Shown piece by piece: positions 6,015 through 13,275 of a stretch of 16,830 bases of DNA. The stretch's first letter is position 1, and every line of letters begins with the position of its first letter. Both the position numbers and the translations under genes were made by a program. The DNA lies in NCBI GenBank assembly GCA_012838715.1, contig DUOR01000293.1, positions 1 to 16,830 on the forward strand. The letters run 5' to 3'. The notes beneath the pieces are model-generated. The model was not told the DNA's origin. It did not search any database and was given only the letters and a program-made list of their open reading frames with translations. Origin of the DNA: Actinomycetales bacterium (GTDB lineage Bacteria > Actinomycetota > Actinomycetes > Mycobacteriales > Mycobacteriaceae).

Positions 6015-6872
6015 ATGAGGATCACGCCGAACATCTGGTGCGATGGCACGGCCCTGGAGGCCGCCGAGTTTTACGCGGGCGTTTTCCGGGACTCGGCGGT
6101 CACGAGGATCGTCGTGTACCCGGAGGACGGGTTGCCGGATTTCCAGGCGCACATGGCCGGGCGGCCCCTGACGGTGCACATCGAGATCCACGGCCGTCCG
6201 CTGACCCTGATAAACGCCGGCCCGGAGTTCCGGCCGAACCACTCCATAAGCTTCCTGCTCAACTTCGGGGCCCGCGCCCGCCTGGACGCGGTCCACGACG
6301 CGCTGCTTGAGGGCGGCGAGTCGATGATGGAGCTCGGCGAGTACCCGCACAGCCCCCGCTACGCGTGGATCGCCGACCGCTACGGCGTGACGTGGCAGCT
6401 GATGCTGACCGACCCGGAGGGTGAGCCGAGGCCGTTCCTCACGCCGACGTTCATGTTCGGCGGACCGAACCAGGACAAGGCCCGCGAAGCCACGGACGAC
6501 TGGATCTCGCTTTTCGACGATTCCGCGCGCGGCACCCTCGTCGAGTACGGCCACGGCGCCGTGATGTTCACCGATTTCCGTCTCGCCGGCGACTCGTTCG
6601 CGGCGATGGATTCGGCCGTCCCGCAGGACACGACATTCAACGAGGCCGTCTCGCTCCTGGTCGAGTGCCGCCCGGGCGAGGAGCTCGACCGGGTCTGGGC
6701 CGCGCTGTCGACCGACCCGGCCGCGGAGCGGTGCGGATGGTGCAGGGACCGGTACGGCGTGTCGTGGCAGGTGGTGCCCGACACCATGGCCGAGTTGATG
6801 TCGCGGCCCGGCTCCTACGCGGCGTTGATGGGCATGCGGAAGATCGACGTCGACGGGTTTCCGCCGCGGTAG
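6015..6872 (+). CDS. VOC superfamily protein with two PhnB-like domains
   Basis: A 285-residue cytosolic protein made of two glyoxalase/bleomycin-resistance (VOC) type halves, about 1-132 and 142-285. Each half ends with a related strand motif, DRYGVTWQLM at 121-130 and DRYGVSWQVV at 245-254, a clear internal duplication. The first half opens with ITPNIWCDGTALEAAEFY, typical of the PhnB / 3-demethylubiquinone methyltransferase-like subgroup (Pfam PF06983). Function cannot be read from sequence; such proteins range from metal-dependent enzymes to sequestering proteins, and clear metal ligands are not obvious. The ATG sits 10 nt after the reductase stop without a Shine-Dalgarno. A TAGATT box argues for its own leaderless transcript rather than, or in addition to, read-through from the monooxygenase operon. 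Confidence 0.85.
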   Translation: MRITPNIWCDGTALEAAEFYAGVFRDSAVTRIVVYPEDGLPDFQAHMAGRPLTVHIEIHGRPLTLINAGPEFRPNHSISFLLNFGARARLDAVHDALLEGGESMMELGEYPHSPRYAWIADRYGVTWQLMLTDPEGEPRPFLTPTFMFGGPNQDKAREATDDWISLFDDSARGTLVEYGHGAVMFTDFRLAGDSFAAMDSAVPQDTTFNEAVSLLVECRPGEELDRVWAALSTDPAAERCGWCRDRYGVSWQVVPDTMAELMSRPGSYAALMGMRKIDVDGFPPR

Positions 6873-6875
6873 TTT
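6870..6875 (+). promoter_or_regulatory. Putative leaderless -10 box (TAGTTT) overlapping a stop codon
   Basis: TAGTTT begins with the TAG stop of the VOC gene and is followed by 6 nt and the ATG at 6882. The G-run before the ATG is too close to serve as a ribosome binding site. This is the second such case in the window. Confidence 0.55.
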
Positions 6876-6881
6876 GGGGGC

Positions 6882-7430
6882 ATGCTCCCCGACGAATCAT
6901 TCCTGGCGGCGACCGCCATCATCGACCACGGGCACCCCGCGGTCACGGAGATCGCCGCATCGGTGCAGGGGCGGACGCCGGACGAGACCGTCCGCGCCTG
7001 CTTCGCGTACGTGCGGGACCGCATCGCCCACCCGGACGACACGAGTGGTTCCGCGGCGGCCGTCACCGCGTCGGAGGTGCTCGCCGCCGGCGAAGGCATC
7101 TGCTACGCCCAGTCGCACCTGCTCGCGGCGCTGCTGCGGGCCAACGGCATCCCGGCGGGCCTGCGCTACCAAGTCGTCGACTCCGGAACCGGCGGCGACG
7201 TCCTGCACGGCATCGTCGCCGCGTGGGCGCCGTACCTGTCCGCCACCGGCGGCTGGCTGCTCATGGATCCCCGCTTCCCGACGGGCGACCCCCGGAACTC
7301 CGGGCACGAATGGCAGACCCGGGCGCTGCAGCCGCCCTTCGAACGCAATCTGCCGCAGGTCCACGCGGAACCTGCGGCAGTCGTCGTCGAGGCGCTGCGG
7401 ACCGGGGGCCCGCCGCCGACGAATCTCTAA
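6882..7430 (+). CDS. Transglutaminase-like (cysteine protease fold) protein
   Basis: A 182-residue protein with the transglutaminase-core pattern (Pfam PF01841). The putative catalytic triad is Cys74 in [20 protein letters not shown], His109 in VLHGIVAAW, and Asp129 in WLLMDPRF. The helix and strand order around Cys74 and the GIPAGLRYQ segment are typical. There is no signal peptide or membrane segment, so it is probably cytosolic. Bacterial members include proteases, peptidases and amidases, and the substrate here is unknown. The ATG at 6882 is preferred because of the TAGTTT box 6 nt upstream. The 3' end carries an 11-bp perfect inverted repeat, and the TAA stop overlaps the TAG stop of convergent hisS by sharing CTAA. 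Confidence 0.85.
   Translation: MLPDESFLAATAIIDHGHPAVTEIAASVQGRTPDETVRACFAYVRDRIAHPDDTSGSAAAVTASEVLAAGEGICYAQSHLLAALLRANGIPAGLRYQVVDSGTGGDVLHGIVAAWAPYLSATGGWLLMDPRFPTGDPRNSGHEWQTRALQPPFERNLPQVHAEPAAVVVEALRTGGPPPTNL
7350..7380. terminator. Perfect 11-bp hairpin inside the transglutaminase gene, possible hisS terminator
   Basis: CTGCCGCAGGT and ACCTGCGGCAG pair exactly around a 9-nt loop. The dyad starts 47 nt beyond the hisS stop, where a terminator for the leftward transcript would be expected, but it is inside the convergent coding sequence. The bases that follow it on the minus strand (ATTGCGTTCG) are only weakly T-rich, so termination activity is inferred. Confidence 0.5.
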
Positions 7431-8713
7431 CCCAGCTCGCGCGCCAGTTCGCCGGCGACGTCGGACAGCGCGACGGCGCGCTGCTCGTGCGCGGAGAGAT
7501 CCTTGACCTGCACCTCGCCCGCGGCGAGCTCGGACTCGCCGAGCACCAGGGCGAAGCGGGCGTTGGCGCGGTCGGCGCCCTTCATCGCGCCCTTCAGGCC
7601 GCGGCCGCCGTAGGACATGTCGGCGCTGACGCCGGCGTTGCGCAGCTCGTTGACCAGCGCCACCATCCGGCGGCGGGCGTCCTCGCCGAGCGCGACGCCG
7701 TAGACGTCGACCCGGCGCTCGTCGCCGAAGGTCTTGCCCTCGCGCTCCAGGGCCAGCAGCGCACGGTCGACGCCGAGGCCGTAGCCGATGCCGGAGAGCT
7801 CCTGGCCGCCGAGCTGCGCCATCAGGCCGTCGTAACGGCCGCCGCCGCCGATGCCGGACTGCGCGCCCAGGCCATCGTGCACGAACTCGAAGCAGGTCTT
7901 GGTGTAGTAATCCAGGCCGCGGACCATGCGCGGGTTGATCACGTACGCCACGCCGAGGTCGTCGAGCATGCCGCGCACCGTCTCGAAGTGCGCCTCGCAC
8001 TCCGGCGACAGGTGGTCGAGCATCATCGGGGCGTCCTCGGTCATCTCGCGGACCTCGGGGCGCTTGTCGTCGAGGACGCGCAGCGGGTTCAGCTCCGCGC
8101 GGCGGCGGGTCTCCTCGTCCAGCGGCAGCGCGAACAGGAAGTCCTGCAGCTTGCGGCGGTACTCGGGCCGGCAGGAATCGTCGCCGAGGGACGTGATTTC
8201 GAGGCGCTGGCCGGTCAGGCCGATGCCGCGGAACGAGGCGTCGGCAAGCGCGACCACCTCGGCATCGAGCGCCGGATCATCCACGCCGATCGCCTCCACG
8301 CCCACCTGCTGGAGCTGGCGGTACCGGCCCGCCTGCGGGCGCTCGTACCGGAAGAACGGGCCCGCGTAGACGAGCTTCACCGGCAGCTGGCCGCGGTCGA
8401 GGTTGTGCTCGATGACCGAGCGCATCACGCCGGCCGTGCCCTCCGGGCGCAGCGTCACGGAACGCTCGCCGCGGTCCGCGAAGGTGTACATCTCCTTGCT
8501 CACGACGTCGGTCGACTCGCCGACGCCGCGCGCGAACAGCGCCGTGTCCTCGAACACCGGCAGCTCGATGTGCCCGTATCCCGCCAACTTCGCGCGGTGC
8601 TGGAAATACCCCCGCACCGCCTCGAACGTCCGCGACACCGGCGGGACGTACTCCGGCACGCCCTTCGGCGCGGAAAAGGGCTGGATCTTCTGCTGCTTCT
8701 GCTGCTCGCTCAC
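7427..8713 (-). CDS. hisS: Histidyl-tRNA synthetase
   Basis: A class II aminoacyl-tRNA synthetase of 428 residues, the usual length, charging tRNA-His in the cytoplasm. The N-terminal [10 protein letters not shown] segment and the motif 2 loop [16 protein letters not shown] (121-136) are present. So are the histidine-specific signatures VRGLDYYT (264-271) and GGGGRYD (289-295), motif 3 [10 protein letters not shown] (308-317), and a C-terminal anticodon-binding domain from about residue 330. The GTG at 8713 (protein MSEQQKQQ...) is preferred over an in-frame TTG 9 nt upstream because related proteins begin this way and because the TTG overlaps a TAGGGT -10 candidate. The metallo-hydrolase gene lies 19 bp upstream in the same direction. 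The stop overlaps that of the convergent transglutaminase-like gene. Confidence 0.96.
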   Translation of the reverse strand: MSEQQKQQKIQPFSAPKGVPEYVPPVSRTFEAVRGYFQHRAKLAGYGHIELPVFEDTALFARGVGESTDVVSKEMYTFADRGERSVTLRPEGTAGVMRSVIEHNLDRGQLPVKLVYAGPFFRYERPQAGRYRQLQQVGVEAIGVDDPALDAEVVALADASFRGIGLTGQRLEITSLGDDSCRPEYRRKLQDFLFALPLDEETRRRAELNPLRVLDDKRPEVREMTEDAPMMLDHLSPECEAHFETVRGMLDDLGVAYVINPRMVRGLDYYTKTCFEFVHDGLGAQSGIGGGGRYDGLMAQLGGQELSGIGYGLGVDRALLALEREGKTFGDERRVDVYGVALGEDARRRMVALVNELRNAGVSADMSYGGRGLKGAMKGADRANARFALVLGESELAAGEVQVKDLSAHEQRAVALSDVAGELARELG

Positions 8714-8721
8714 GCCGGTCA

Positions 8722-8727
8722 ACCCTA
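8722..8727 (-). promoter_or_regulatory. Possible -10 box (TAGGGT) for hisS
   Basis: On the minus strand TAGGGT is followed by 8 nt and the GTG start, and no Shine-Dalgarno is seen there. It could give hisS its own leaderless transcript besides read-through from the upstream hydrolase gene. Confidence 0.4.
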
Positions 8728-8732
8728 CCGGG

Positions 8733-9407
8733 TCACTTCACCTGCTGGAGAAAGGGGTTGGCGGCCTTCTCCTGGCCGATGGTCGACGTCGGGCCGTGGC
8801 CGGGCAGGATCACCAGCTCGTCGGAAAGCGGGAGGACCCGCTCCTTCAGCGAACGCATCATGTCCTCCGGGTTCGCGCCCGGCAGATCCGTGCGGCCGAT
8901 GGACCCGGCGAACAGCACGTCGCCGGAGAAGACGACCTCGTCGCCGCCGTCCGTCGCGCGCAGCATCACGCAGCCCGGCGAATGGCCCGGGGCGTGGATG
9001 ACCTCAAAGGCCAAGCCACCGAACTTGACTTCCTCGCCGTCGTCAAGGTCGTGGATGTCCTCCGGCGGCACCATCTCGGCGACGTTGAACATCTTGCCCA
9101 GGGCCAGGCCCGCGCCGATCATCGGGTTCTCCAGCATGAAACGATCATGCGGGCTGATGTACACGGGGATGTCCCACTCGCGGGCCGCGTCGCCGACGTC
9201 GCGGGTGTGGTCGATGTGGCCGTGGGTCAGCAGAATCGCCTCGGGCACCAGGTTCCGCTCCGCCAGCTCCCCCTTGAGCCGCTCCAGGGCGTCCATGCCC
9301 GGGTCGATGATGACGCACGGCGTCGGGGCGTCGTCGTCCGGCGCGTAACCGGTGGCCACGTAGCAGTTCGTCTGCAACGGGCCGGAGGGGAAACCGAGGA
9401 TTTCCAT
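8733..9407 (-). CDS. Metallo-beta-lactamase fold hydrolase (glyoxalase II-like)
   Basis: A 224-residue cytosolic protein with all zinc ligands of the hydroxyacylglutathione-hydrolase group: THGHIDH at 61-67, His142 in APGHSPG, Asp163 in [13 protein letters not shown], and His204 in LPGHGP. The [10 protein letters not shown] segment is typical of YcbL/GloB-like enzymes that hydrolyse thioesters. Its actual substrate in an organism that uses mycothiol instead of glutathione is unknown. It corresponds by position to the glyoxalase II-like gene between hisS and ppiB in M. tuberculosis (Rv2581c, from memory). The ATG at 9407 follows GGAG with 4-nt spacing. It heads a probable unit with hisS and is divergent from the cyclophilin gene. 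Confidence 0.92.
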   Translation of the reverse strand: MEILGFPSGPLQTNCYVATGYAPDDDAPTPCVIIDPGMDALERLKGELAERNLVPEAILLTHGHIDHTRDVGDAAREWDIPVYISPHDRFMLENPMIGAGLALGKMFNVAEMVPPEDIHDLDDGEEVKFGGLAFEVIHAPGHSPGCVMLRATDGGDEVVFSGDVLFAGSIGRTDLPGANPEDMMRSLKERVLPLSDELVILPGHGPTSTIGQEKAANPFLQQVK

Positions 9408-9466
9408 GGGGCTCCAATCAAACAGTAATCAGTCGGTGGCGGGGCGGCCGCAGTGTTTCGTCGAAC

Positions 9467-9472
9467 ATACTA
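9467..9472 (-). promoter_or_regulatory. Possible -10 box (TAGTAT) for the hydrolase gene
   Basis: On the minus strand TAGTAT lies 59 nt before the ATG and matches TANNNT. A second, weaker candidate, TACTGT, lies at 9422-9427. Neither has a clear -35. Confidence 0.35.
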
Positions 9473-9486
9473 CTTGCGGCGCGCCC

Positions 9487-9503
9487 GGGGGCGACGCGCC
9501 CCC
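9487..9503. other. GC hairpin between divergent promoters
   Basis: GGGGGCG and CGCCCCC pair perfectly around ACG. The dyad lies between the -10 candidates of the divergent hydrolase and cyclophilin genes. It may be a regulator site or a supercoiling-sensitive structure; it has no T-tract. Confidence 0.4.
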
Positions 9504-9520
9504 ACCGCCCCGGCGCCGGG

Positions 9521-9526
9521 CATAAT
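9521..9526 (+). promoter_or_regulatory. Possible -10 box (CATAAT) for the cyclophilin gene
   Basis: CATAAT is one base from TATAAT and lies 47 nt before the GTG start, predicting a transcription start near 9533. No good -35 is seen. Confidence 0.45.
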
Positions 9527-9573
9527 GGGCAACCGGATTTAACGCACCCCGGAAGCATCAGGAAGAGGTAGTC

Positions 9574-10404
9574 GTGGGCAGCAACGAACAGCGTCGCAAG
9601 GAAGCGATGCAGAAGCTCGAGAAGGAGCTTTCCCGGCGCGAGCGCGCGGAGAAGACGAAGCCGCTCGGCGTCGTCGTGGCCACCCTCGCGATTCTCGCCC
9701 TCATCGTCGGCGGCATCTGGTGGGCCACCACCCTCGGCGGCGACGACGAGGACGTCACCGCGCAGGAGGACCCGCTGGAGCAGGACCTCGAGCCGCTGTC
9801 GATGTCCCGCGCCAACGCGCTGCCCGACACCGTCACCTGCGACTACGCCGACGCCGGCGAGCCGTCCCGCGAGGTTTCCGCCCCCAACGGCGAGGACGTC
9901 CCCGCCACCGGCACCGTCACCGTCACCCTGGTCACGAACCAGGGCGACATCGAGATGCAGCTCGACCGCGCCCTGTCCCCCTGCGCCGTCAACTCCATGG
10001 AGCACCTCGCCAACGAGGGCTTCTACGACGACACCGTCTGCCACCGCATGACCTCCGGCAACCTCAACGTCCTGCAGTGCGGCGACCCGACCGGTGAAGG
10101 CACCGGCGGCCCGGGCTACCAGTTCGCCGACGAGTACCCCACCGACGAGCTGAACCCGGCGACCACCGTCACCTACCCGGAGGCCACCATCGCCATGGCC
10201 AACTCCGATCCCGGCACCAACGGCTCCCAGTTCTTCCTGAACTACGCCGACGGCATGCTGCCCCCGGCCTACTCCGCCCTGGGCGTCATCACCGCCGACG
10301 GCATGGAGACCCTCGCCGCCATCGGCGAGAAGGGCGTCGAGGGCGGCCAGGTCGACGGCGCGCCCGCGGAGGAAGTCCGCATCGAGCGCGTCACCGTCGG
10401 CTAA
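9574..10404 (+). CDS. ppiB: Membrane-anchored cyclophilin-type peptidyl-prolyl isomerase
   Basis: A 276-residue protein: a charged N-terminus (1-30), one transmembrane helix (about 31-53), an acidic linker (54-110), and an extracytoplasmic cyclophilin domain (about 112-275). The domain carries the substrate loop YDDTVCHRM, with the catalytic-type Arg158, then LQCGDPTGEGTGGPGYQF (167-184), and NGSQFF in the second half. It should speed proline isomerisation in exported proteins. The GTG at 9574 follows GGAAGAGG with 5-nt spacing. Four cysteines (89, 137, 156, 169) lie outside the membrane and could form disulfides. The gene faces rel end to end with no bases between them, as I recall for M. 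tuberculosis ppiB-relA; the symbol is taken from that synteny. Confidence 0.92.
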   Translation: MGSNEQRRKEAMQKLEKELSRRERAEKTKPLGVVVATLAILALIVGGIWWATTLGGDDEDVTAQEDPLEQDLEPLSMSRANALPDTVTCDYADAGEPSREVSAPNGEDVPATGTVTVTLVTNQGDIEMQLDRALSPCAVNSMEHLANEGFYDDTVCHRMTSGNLNVLQCGDPTGEGTGGPGYQFADEYPTDELNPATTVTYPEATIAMANSDPGTNGSQFFLNYADGMLPPAYSALGVITADGMETLAAIGEKGVEGGQVDGAPAEEVRIERVTVG

Positions 10405-10425
10405 CTAACCGCCGCTGGTCACGCG
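10387..10425. terminator. Interrupted dyad spanning both stops at the cyclophilin/rel junction
   Basis: All pairs share one axis: a 5-bp arm CGCGT/ACGCG, one mismatch, ACC/GGT, a wobble and a mismatch, then CGGC/GCCG. The 9-nt loop TAACTAACC contains both stop codons. It lies in the last codons of both genes and could act as a bidirectional terminator, although it lacks a T-tract. Confidence 0.4.
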
Positions 10426-12666
10426 GAAGACGTCGAAGACGCCCTCGATGCCGCGCAGGACCGAGATGATGTAGCCGAGCTGCTTGATGTCCGAGACCTC
10501 GAACGTGAAGCGGCACACGGCGACCCGGTCCTCCGCGGTGTGCGAGGACGTCGCCGTGATGGGCACCTTCTGCTCCGTGATGGTCCGCGTGATCTCGGAC
10601 AGCAGGCCGTGCCGGTCCAGCGCCTCGATCTGCACGGTGACCGTGAACACCGCGCCCGAGGCGTCGGTGGCCCACTCCACGTCGATGAGGCGCTCCGGCT
10701 CCCCCTGCAGCTTCGCGGCGTTGGTGCAGTCCGTGCGGTGCACCGACACGCCGCCGCCGCGGGTGACGAAACCGAAGATGTCGTCGCCCGGCACCGGGGT
10801 GCAGCACTTGGCCAGCTTGGCCATCATGTCGGCCGAACCGGCCACCAGCACGCCGGCGCCGTCGGCGCGGCGGCGCTTCTCCGGGGCCTGCAGCTTCGAC
10901 AGCGGGGTCCGCGCGGCCAGCTGATCCTCGGCGTCGTCCGTGCTGGAGAACTGCGCCATCAACCGGTTGGTCACGTGGCGGGCGCTGACCGCGCCCTCGC
11001 CGATGGCCGTGTACAGCGCGTCGACGTCGTTGTAGTGCAGTTCCGACGCGATCTGCTTCATCGTCTTCGGCGTGAACAGGCGGTGCATGGGCAGCCCGCC
11101 GCGCTGCACCTCCTGCGCCAGGGCGTCGCGGCCGGCGTCGAGGGCCTCCTCGCGCCGCTCCTTCGCGAACCACTGGCGGATCTTCGCCTTCGCCCGCGGC
11201 GACTTCACGAAGGACATCCAGTCCTGGGACGGGCCCGAATGCTGGTCCTTCGAGGTGAACACCTCGACGCGGTCGCCGGTCTTCAGCGCCGACTCCAGGG
11301 CCACGAGCTTGCCGTTGACCTTCGCGCCGATGCAGCGGTGGCCGACTTCCGTGTGCACGGTGTAGGCGAAGTCCACCGGGGTGGCGTCCATCGGCAGCGT
11401 GATGACGTCGCCCTTCGGCGTGAACACGAAAATTTCGTTCGACGCGAGGTCGTAGCGCAGCGAATCGAGGAACTCGTTCGGGTCGGCGGCCTCGCGCTGC
11501 CAGTCCAGCAGCTGGCGCATCCACGCCATCTGGTCGACCTCGGCGGCGTCGCCCTTGTGGGAGCCCTTCGTCTCCTTGTACCGCCAGTGCGCGGCGATGC
11601 CGTACTCGGCGTTGTAGTGCATCTCGTGGGTGCGGATCTGCACCTCCAGGGCGTGGCCGCCCGGGGCGATCACCGTCGTGTGCAGCGACTGGTACACGCC
11701 GAAGCGCGGCGCCGAGATGTAGTCCTTGAAGCGACCCGGCATCGGCTGGTACAGCGAGTGCACGGCGCCCATGGCCGCGTAGCAGTCGCGGGTCGTGTCC
11801 ACGAGCACGCGGATGCCCACGAGGTCGAAGATCTCGTCGAAGTCATGGCCCCGCACGATCATCTTCTGGTAAATCGACCAGTAGTGCTTGGGGCGCCCCA
11901 TCACCGTGGCCTCGATGTGGGCGGCCCGGAGGTCCGCCGCCACCTCGTCGGAAACCTGCTTAAGGTAACGGTCGCGCTGCGGGGCGCGGTCGGCGACCAG
12001 GCGCACGATCTCGTCGTACTTCTTCGGGTACAGGATGGCGAAGGACAGGTCCTCCAGCTCCCACTTCACGCTCGCCATGCCCAGGCGGTGCGCCAGCGGG
12101 GCGATGACCTCCAGGGTCTCGCGGGCCTTCTTGGCCTGCTTCTCCGGCGGCAGGAAGCGCATGGTGCGCATGTTGTGCAGGCGGTCGCAGACCTTGATCA
12201 CCAGCACGCGCGGGTCCTGGCTCATGGCCACGACCATCTTGCGCACGGTCTCGCCCTCCGCGGCGGAACCCAGCGCGACCTTGTCCAGCTTGGTCACGCC
12301 GTCGACGAGGCGGGCGACCTCCGGGCCGAAATCGGCGGTGAGGTCCTCCAGCGAATAGTCGGTGTCCTCCACCGTGTCGTGCAGCAGCGCCGCGACGAGG
12401 GTGGTGGTGTCCATGCCGATTTCCGCGGCGATGGTGGCCACCGCCAGCGGGTGCGTGATGTACGGCTCGCCGGACTTGCGGGTCACGCCGACGTGGAGGC
12501 GTTCGGCGGTGTCGTAGGCCTTCTGCAGCTGCGCCAGATCCGCCCGCGGGTGCACCTCACGGTGGATGGCGATCAGCGGGTCCAGGACCGGGTTGACCCG
12601 GGTGCGGGCGCCGGTGAGGCTGCGGGCGAGGCGCGCGCCGTAGCGGCGCGGGAAACGTTCCGCCAT
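10405..12666 (-). CDS. rel: Bifunctional (p)ppGpp synthetase/hydrolase Rel
   Basis: A 753-residue long RelA/SpoT homologue, the enzyme that makes and degrades the stringent-response alarmone. The HD hydrolase domain has THP at 71-73, HDTVED at 96-101 and DRLHNMR at 161-167. The synthetase domain has [12 protein letters not shown] (257-268), the R-x-K-D motif in GRFKDYIS (R312, K314, D315), [11 protein letters not shown] (321-331) and EVQIRT (341-346). A TGS domain follows at about 411-470 and an ACT domain at about 675-753. Intact HD residues together with RxKD, not the acidic motif of synthetase-only RelA, indicate a bifunctional enzyme. The ATG at 12666 lies 3 nt after the apt stop, with GGGGAG in the apt tail as ribosome binding site, so rel is translated from the apt transcript. 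It ends directly against the convergent cyclophilin gene. Confidence 0.97.
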   Translation of the reverse strand: MAERFPRRYGARLARSLTGARTRVNPVLDPLIAIHREVHPRADLAQLQKAYDTAERLHVGVTRKSGEPYITHPLAVATIAAEIGMDTTTLVAALLHDTVEDTDYSLEDLTADFGPEVARLVDGVTKLDKVALGSAAEGETVRKMVVAMSQDPRVLVIKVCDRLHNMRTMRFLPPEKQAKKARETLEVIAPLAHRLGMASVKWELEDLSFAILYPKKYDEIVRLVADRAPQRDRYLKQVSDEVAADLRAAHIEATVMGRPKHYWSIYQKMIVRGHDFDEIFDLVGIRVLVDTTRDCYAAMGAVHSLYQPMPGRFKDYISAPRFGVYQSLHTTVIAPGGHALEVQIRTHEMHYNAEYGIAAHWRYKETKGSHKGDAAEVDQMAWMRQLLDWQREAADPNEFLDSLRYDLASNEIFVFTPKGDVITLPMDATPVDFAYTVHTEVGHRCIGAKVNGKLVALESALKTGDRVEVFTSKDQHSGPSQDWMSFVKSPRAKAKIRQWFAKERREEALDAGRDALAQEVQRGGLPMHRLFTPKTMKQIASELHYNDVDALYTAIGEGAVSARHVTNRLMAQFSSTDDAEDQLAARTPLSKLQAPEKRRRADGAGVLVAGSADMMAKLAKCCTPVPGDDIFGFVTRGGGVSVHRTDCTNAAKLQGEPERLIDVEWATDASGAVFTVTVQIEALDRHGLLSEITRTITEQKVPITATSSHTAEDRVAVCRFTFEVSDIKQLGYIISVLRGIEGVFDVFRVTSGG

Positions 12667-12669
12667 CGC

Positions 12670-13215
12670 CTACTCCCCTTCCGGGGCGTTCACCACGAAC
12701 AGCGGCAGATCCGGGAACTTGTCCCGGCCGCCCAGCCCCGGCACCTCCAGCACGGCGCACAGGCCGGTCACGTCGGCCTCGTGCTTCTCCAGGAGGGCGC
12801 GGGCGGCGGCCATCGTGCCGCCGGTGGCCAGCACGTCGTCGACGAGGACGACGCGCTTGCCCTTCAGCTCCATGCCGTCGGCCGGCACCTCCAGCGCGGC
12901 GGTGCCGTACTCGAGGGCGTAGGTCTCCGTGTACACCGGCGGGGGCAGCTTGCCCTTCTTCCGCACGGCCAGGACGCCCAGCCCCATCCGGTACGCCACG
13001 GCGGAACCGATGAGGAAGCCGCGGGCGTCCAAGCCACCGATCACGTCGGCGCCGAAACGCTCCGCGGCGTCGGCGACCTCATCGACGATGAGACGGAACC
13101 CCTCGGGGTCCGCCAGCACCGGCGTGAGGTCCTCGAAGAGGACCCCCTCGGAAGGGAAATCGGGCACGAGGCGGATGAGCTCCGCCAGGGCCTCCCGAGC
13201 GTTCGCATAGGCCAC
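12670..13215 (-). CDS. apt: Adenine phosphoribosyltransferase
   Basis: A 181-residue type I phosphoribosyltransferase that converts adenine and PRPP to AMP. The PRPP-binding signature [13 protein letters not shown] is at 122-134, LDARGF at 62-67 and the flexible-loop region VRKKGKLP at 84-91, all as expected. The GTG at 13215 is chosen because GAGGA stands 5 nt upstream and the length then fits the family. An in-frame TTG at 13254 would add 13 residues across a strong dyad and a -10 candidate and has no ribosome binding site. secF ends 60 nt upstream and rel begins 3 nt downstream, so apt and rel form a tight unit. The dipeptide-binding lipoprotein gene that I recall between secF and apt in relatives is not present. 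Confidence 0.94.
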   Translation of the reverse strand: MAYANAREALAELIRLVPDFPSEGVLFEDLTPVLADPEGFRLIVDEVADAAERFGADVIGGLDARGFLIGSAVAYRMGLGVLAVRKKGKLPPPVYTETYALEYGTAALEVPADGMELKGKRVVLVDDVLATGGTMAAARALLEKHEADVTGLCAVLEVPGLGGRDKFPDLPLFVVNAPEGE

Positions 13216-13231
13216 GGGGATCCTCGCTTTC

Positions 13232-13269
13232 GGATGATGGGCGTGTTGAGGCAACGATACCCATCATCC
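13232..13269. promoter_or_regulatory. Nested inverted repeat upstream of apt-rel
   Basis: GGATGATGGG and CCCATCATCC are exact 10-bp arms, and inside them GTTG and CAAC pair around AGG. The 38-bp structure lies between the secF stop and the apt start and includes a -10 candidate in its interior. There is no T-tract after either arm, so an operator or RNA hairpin is more likely than a simple terminator. Confidence 0.5.
13254..13259 (-). promoter_or_regulatory. Possible -10 box (TATCGT) for apt-rel
   Basis: On the minus strand TATCGT fits TANNNT and would start transcription near 13247, about 30 nt before the apt GTG. It sits within the nested inverted repeat. No clear -35 is visible. Confidence 0.35.
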
Positions 13270-13275
13270 CACGCG

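Noticed and set aside
6665-9001. A 778-codon + strand frame through the VOC, transglutaminase-like and hisS regions
   Set aside because: It overlaps three convincing genes, has a low-complexity Arg/Ala-rich product, and shows no family motifs.
13216-13254. TTG start of apt 13 codons upstream
   Set aside because: No ribosome binding site, overlaps a -10 candidate and the nested dyad, and gives a protein longer than usual.
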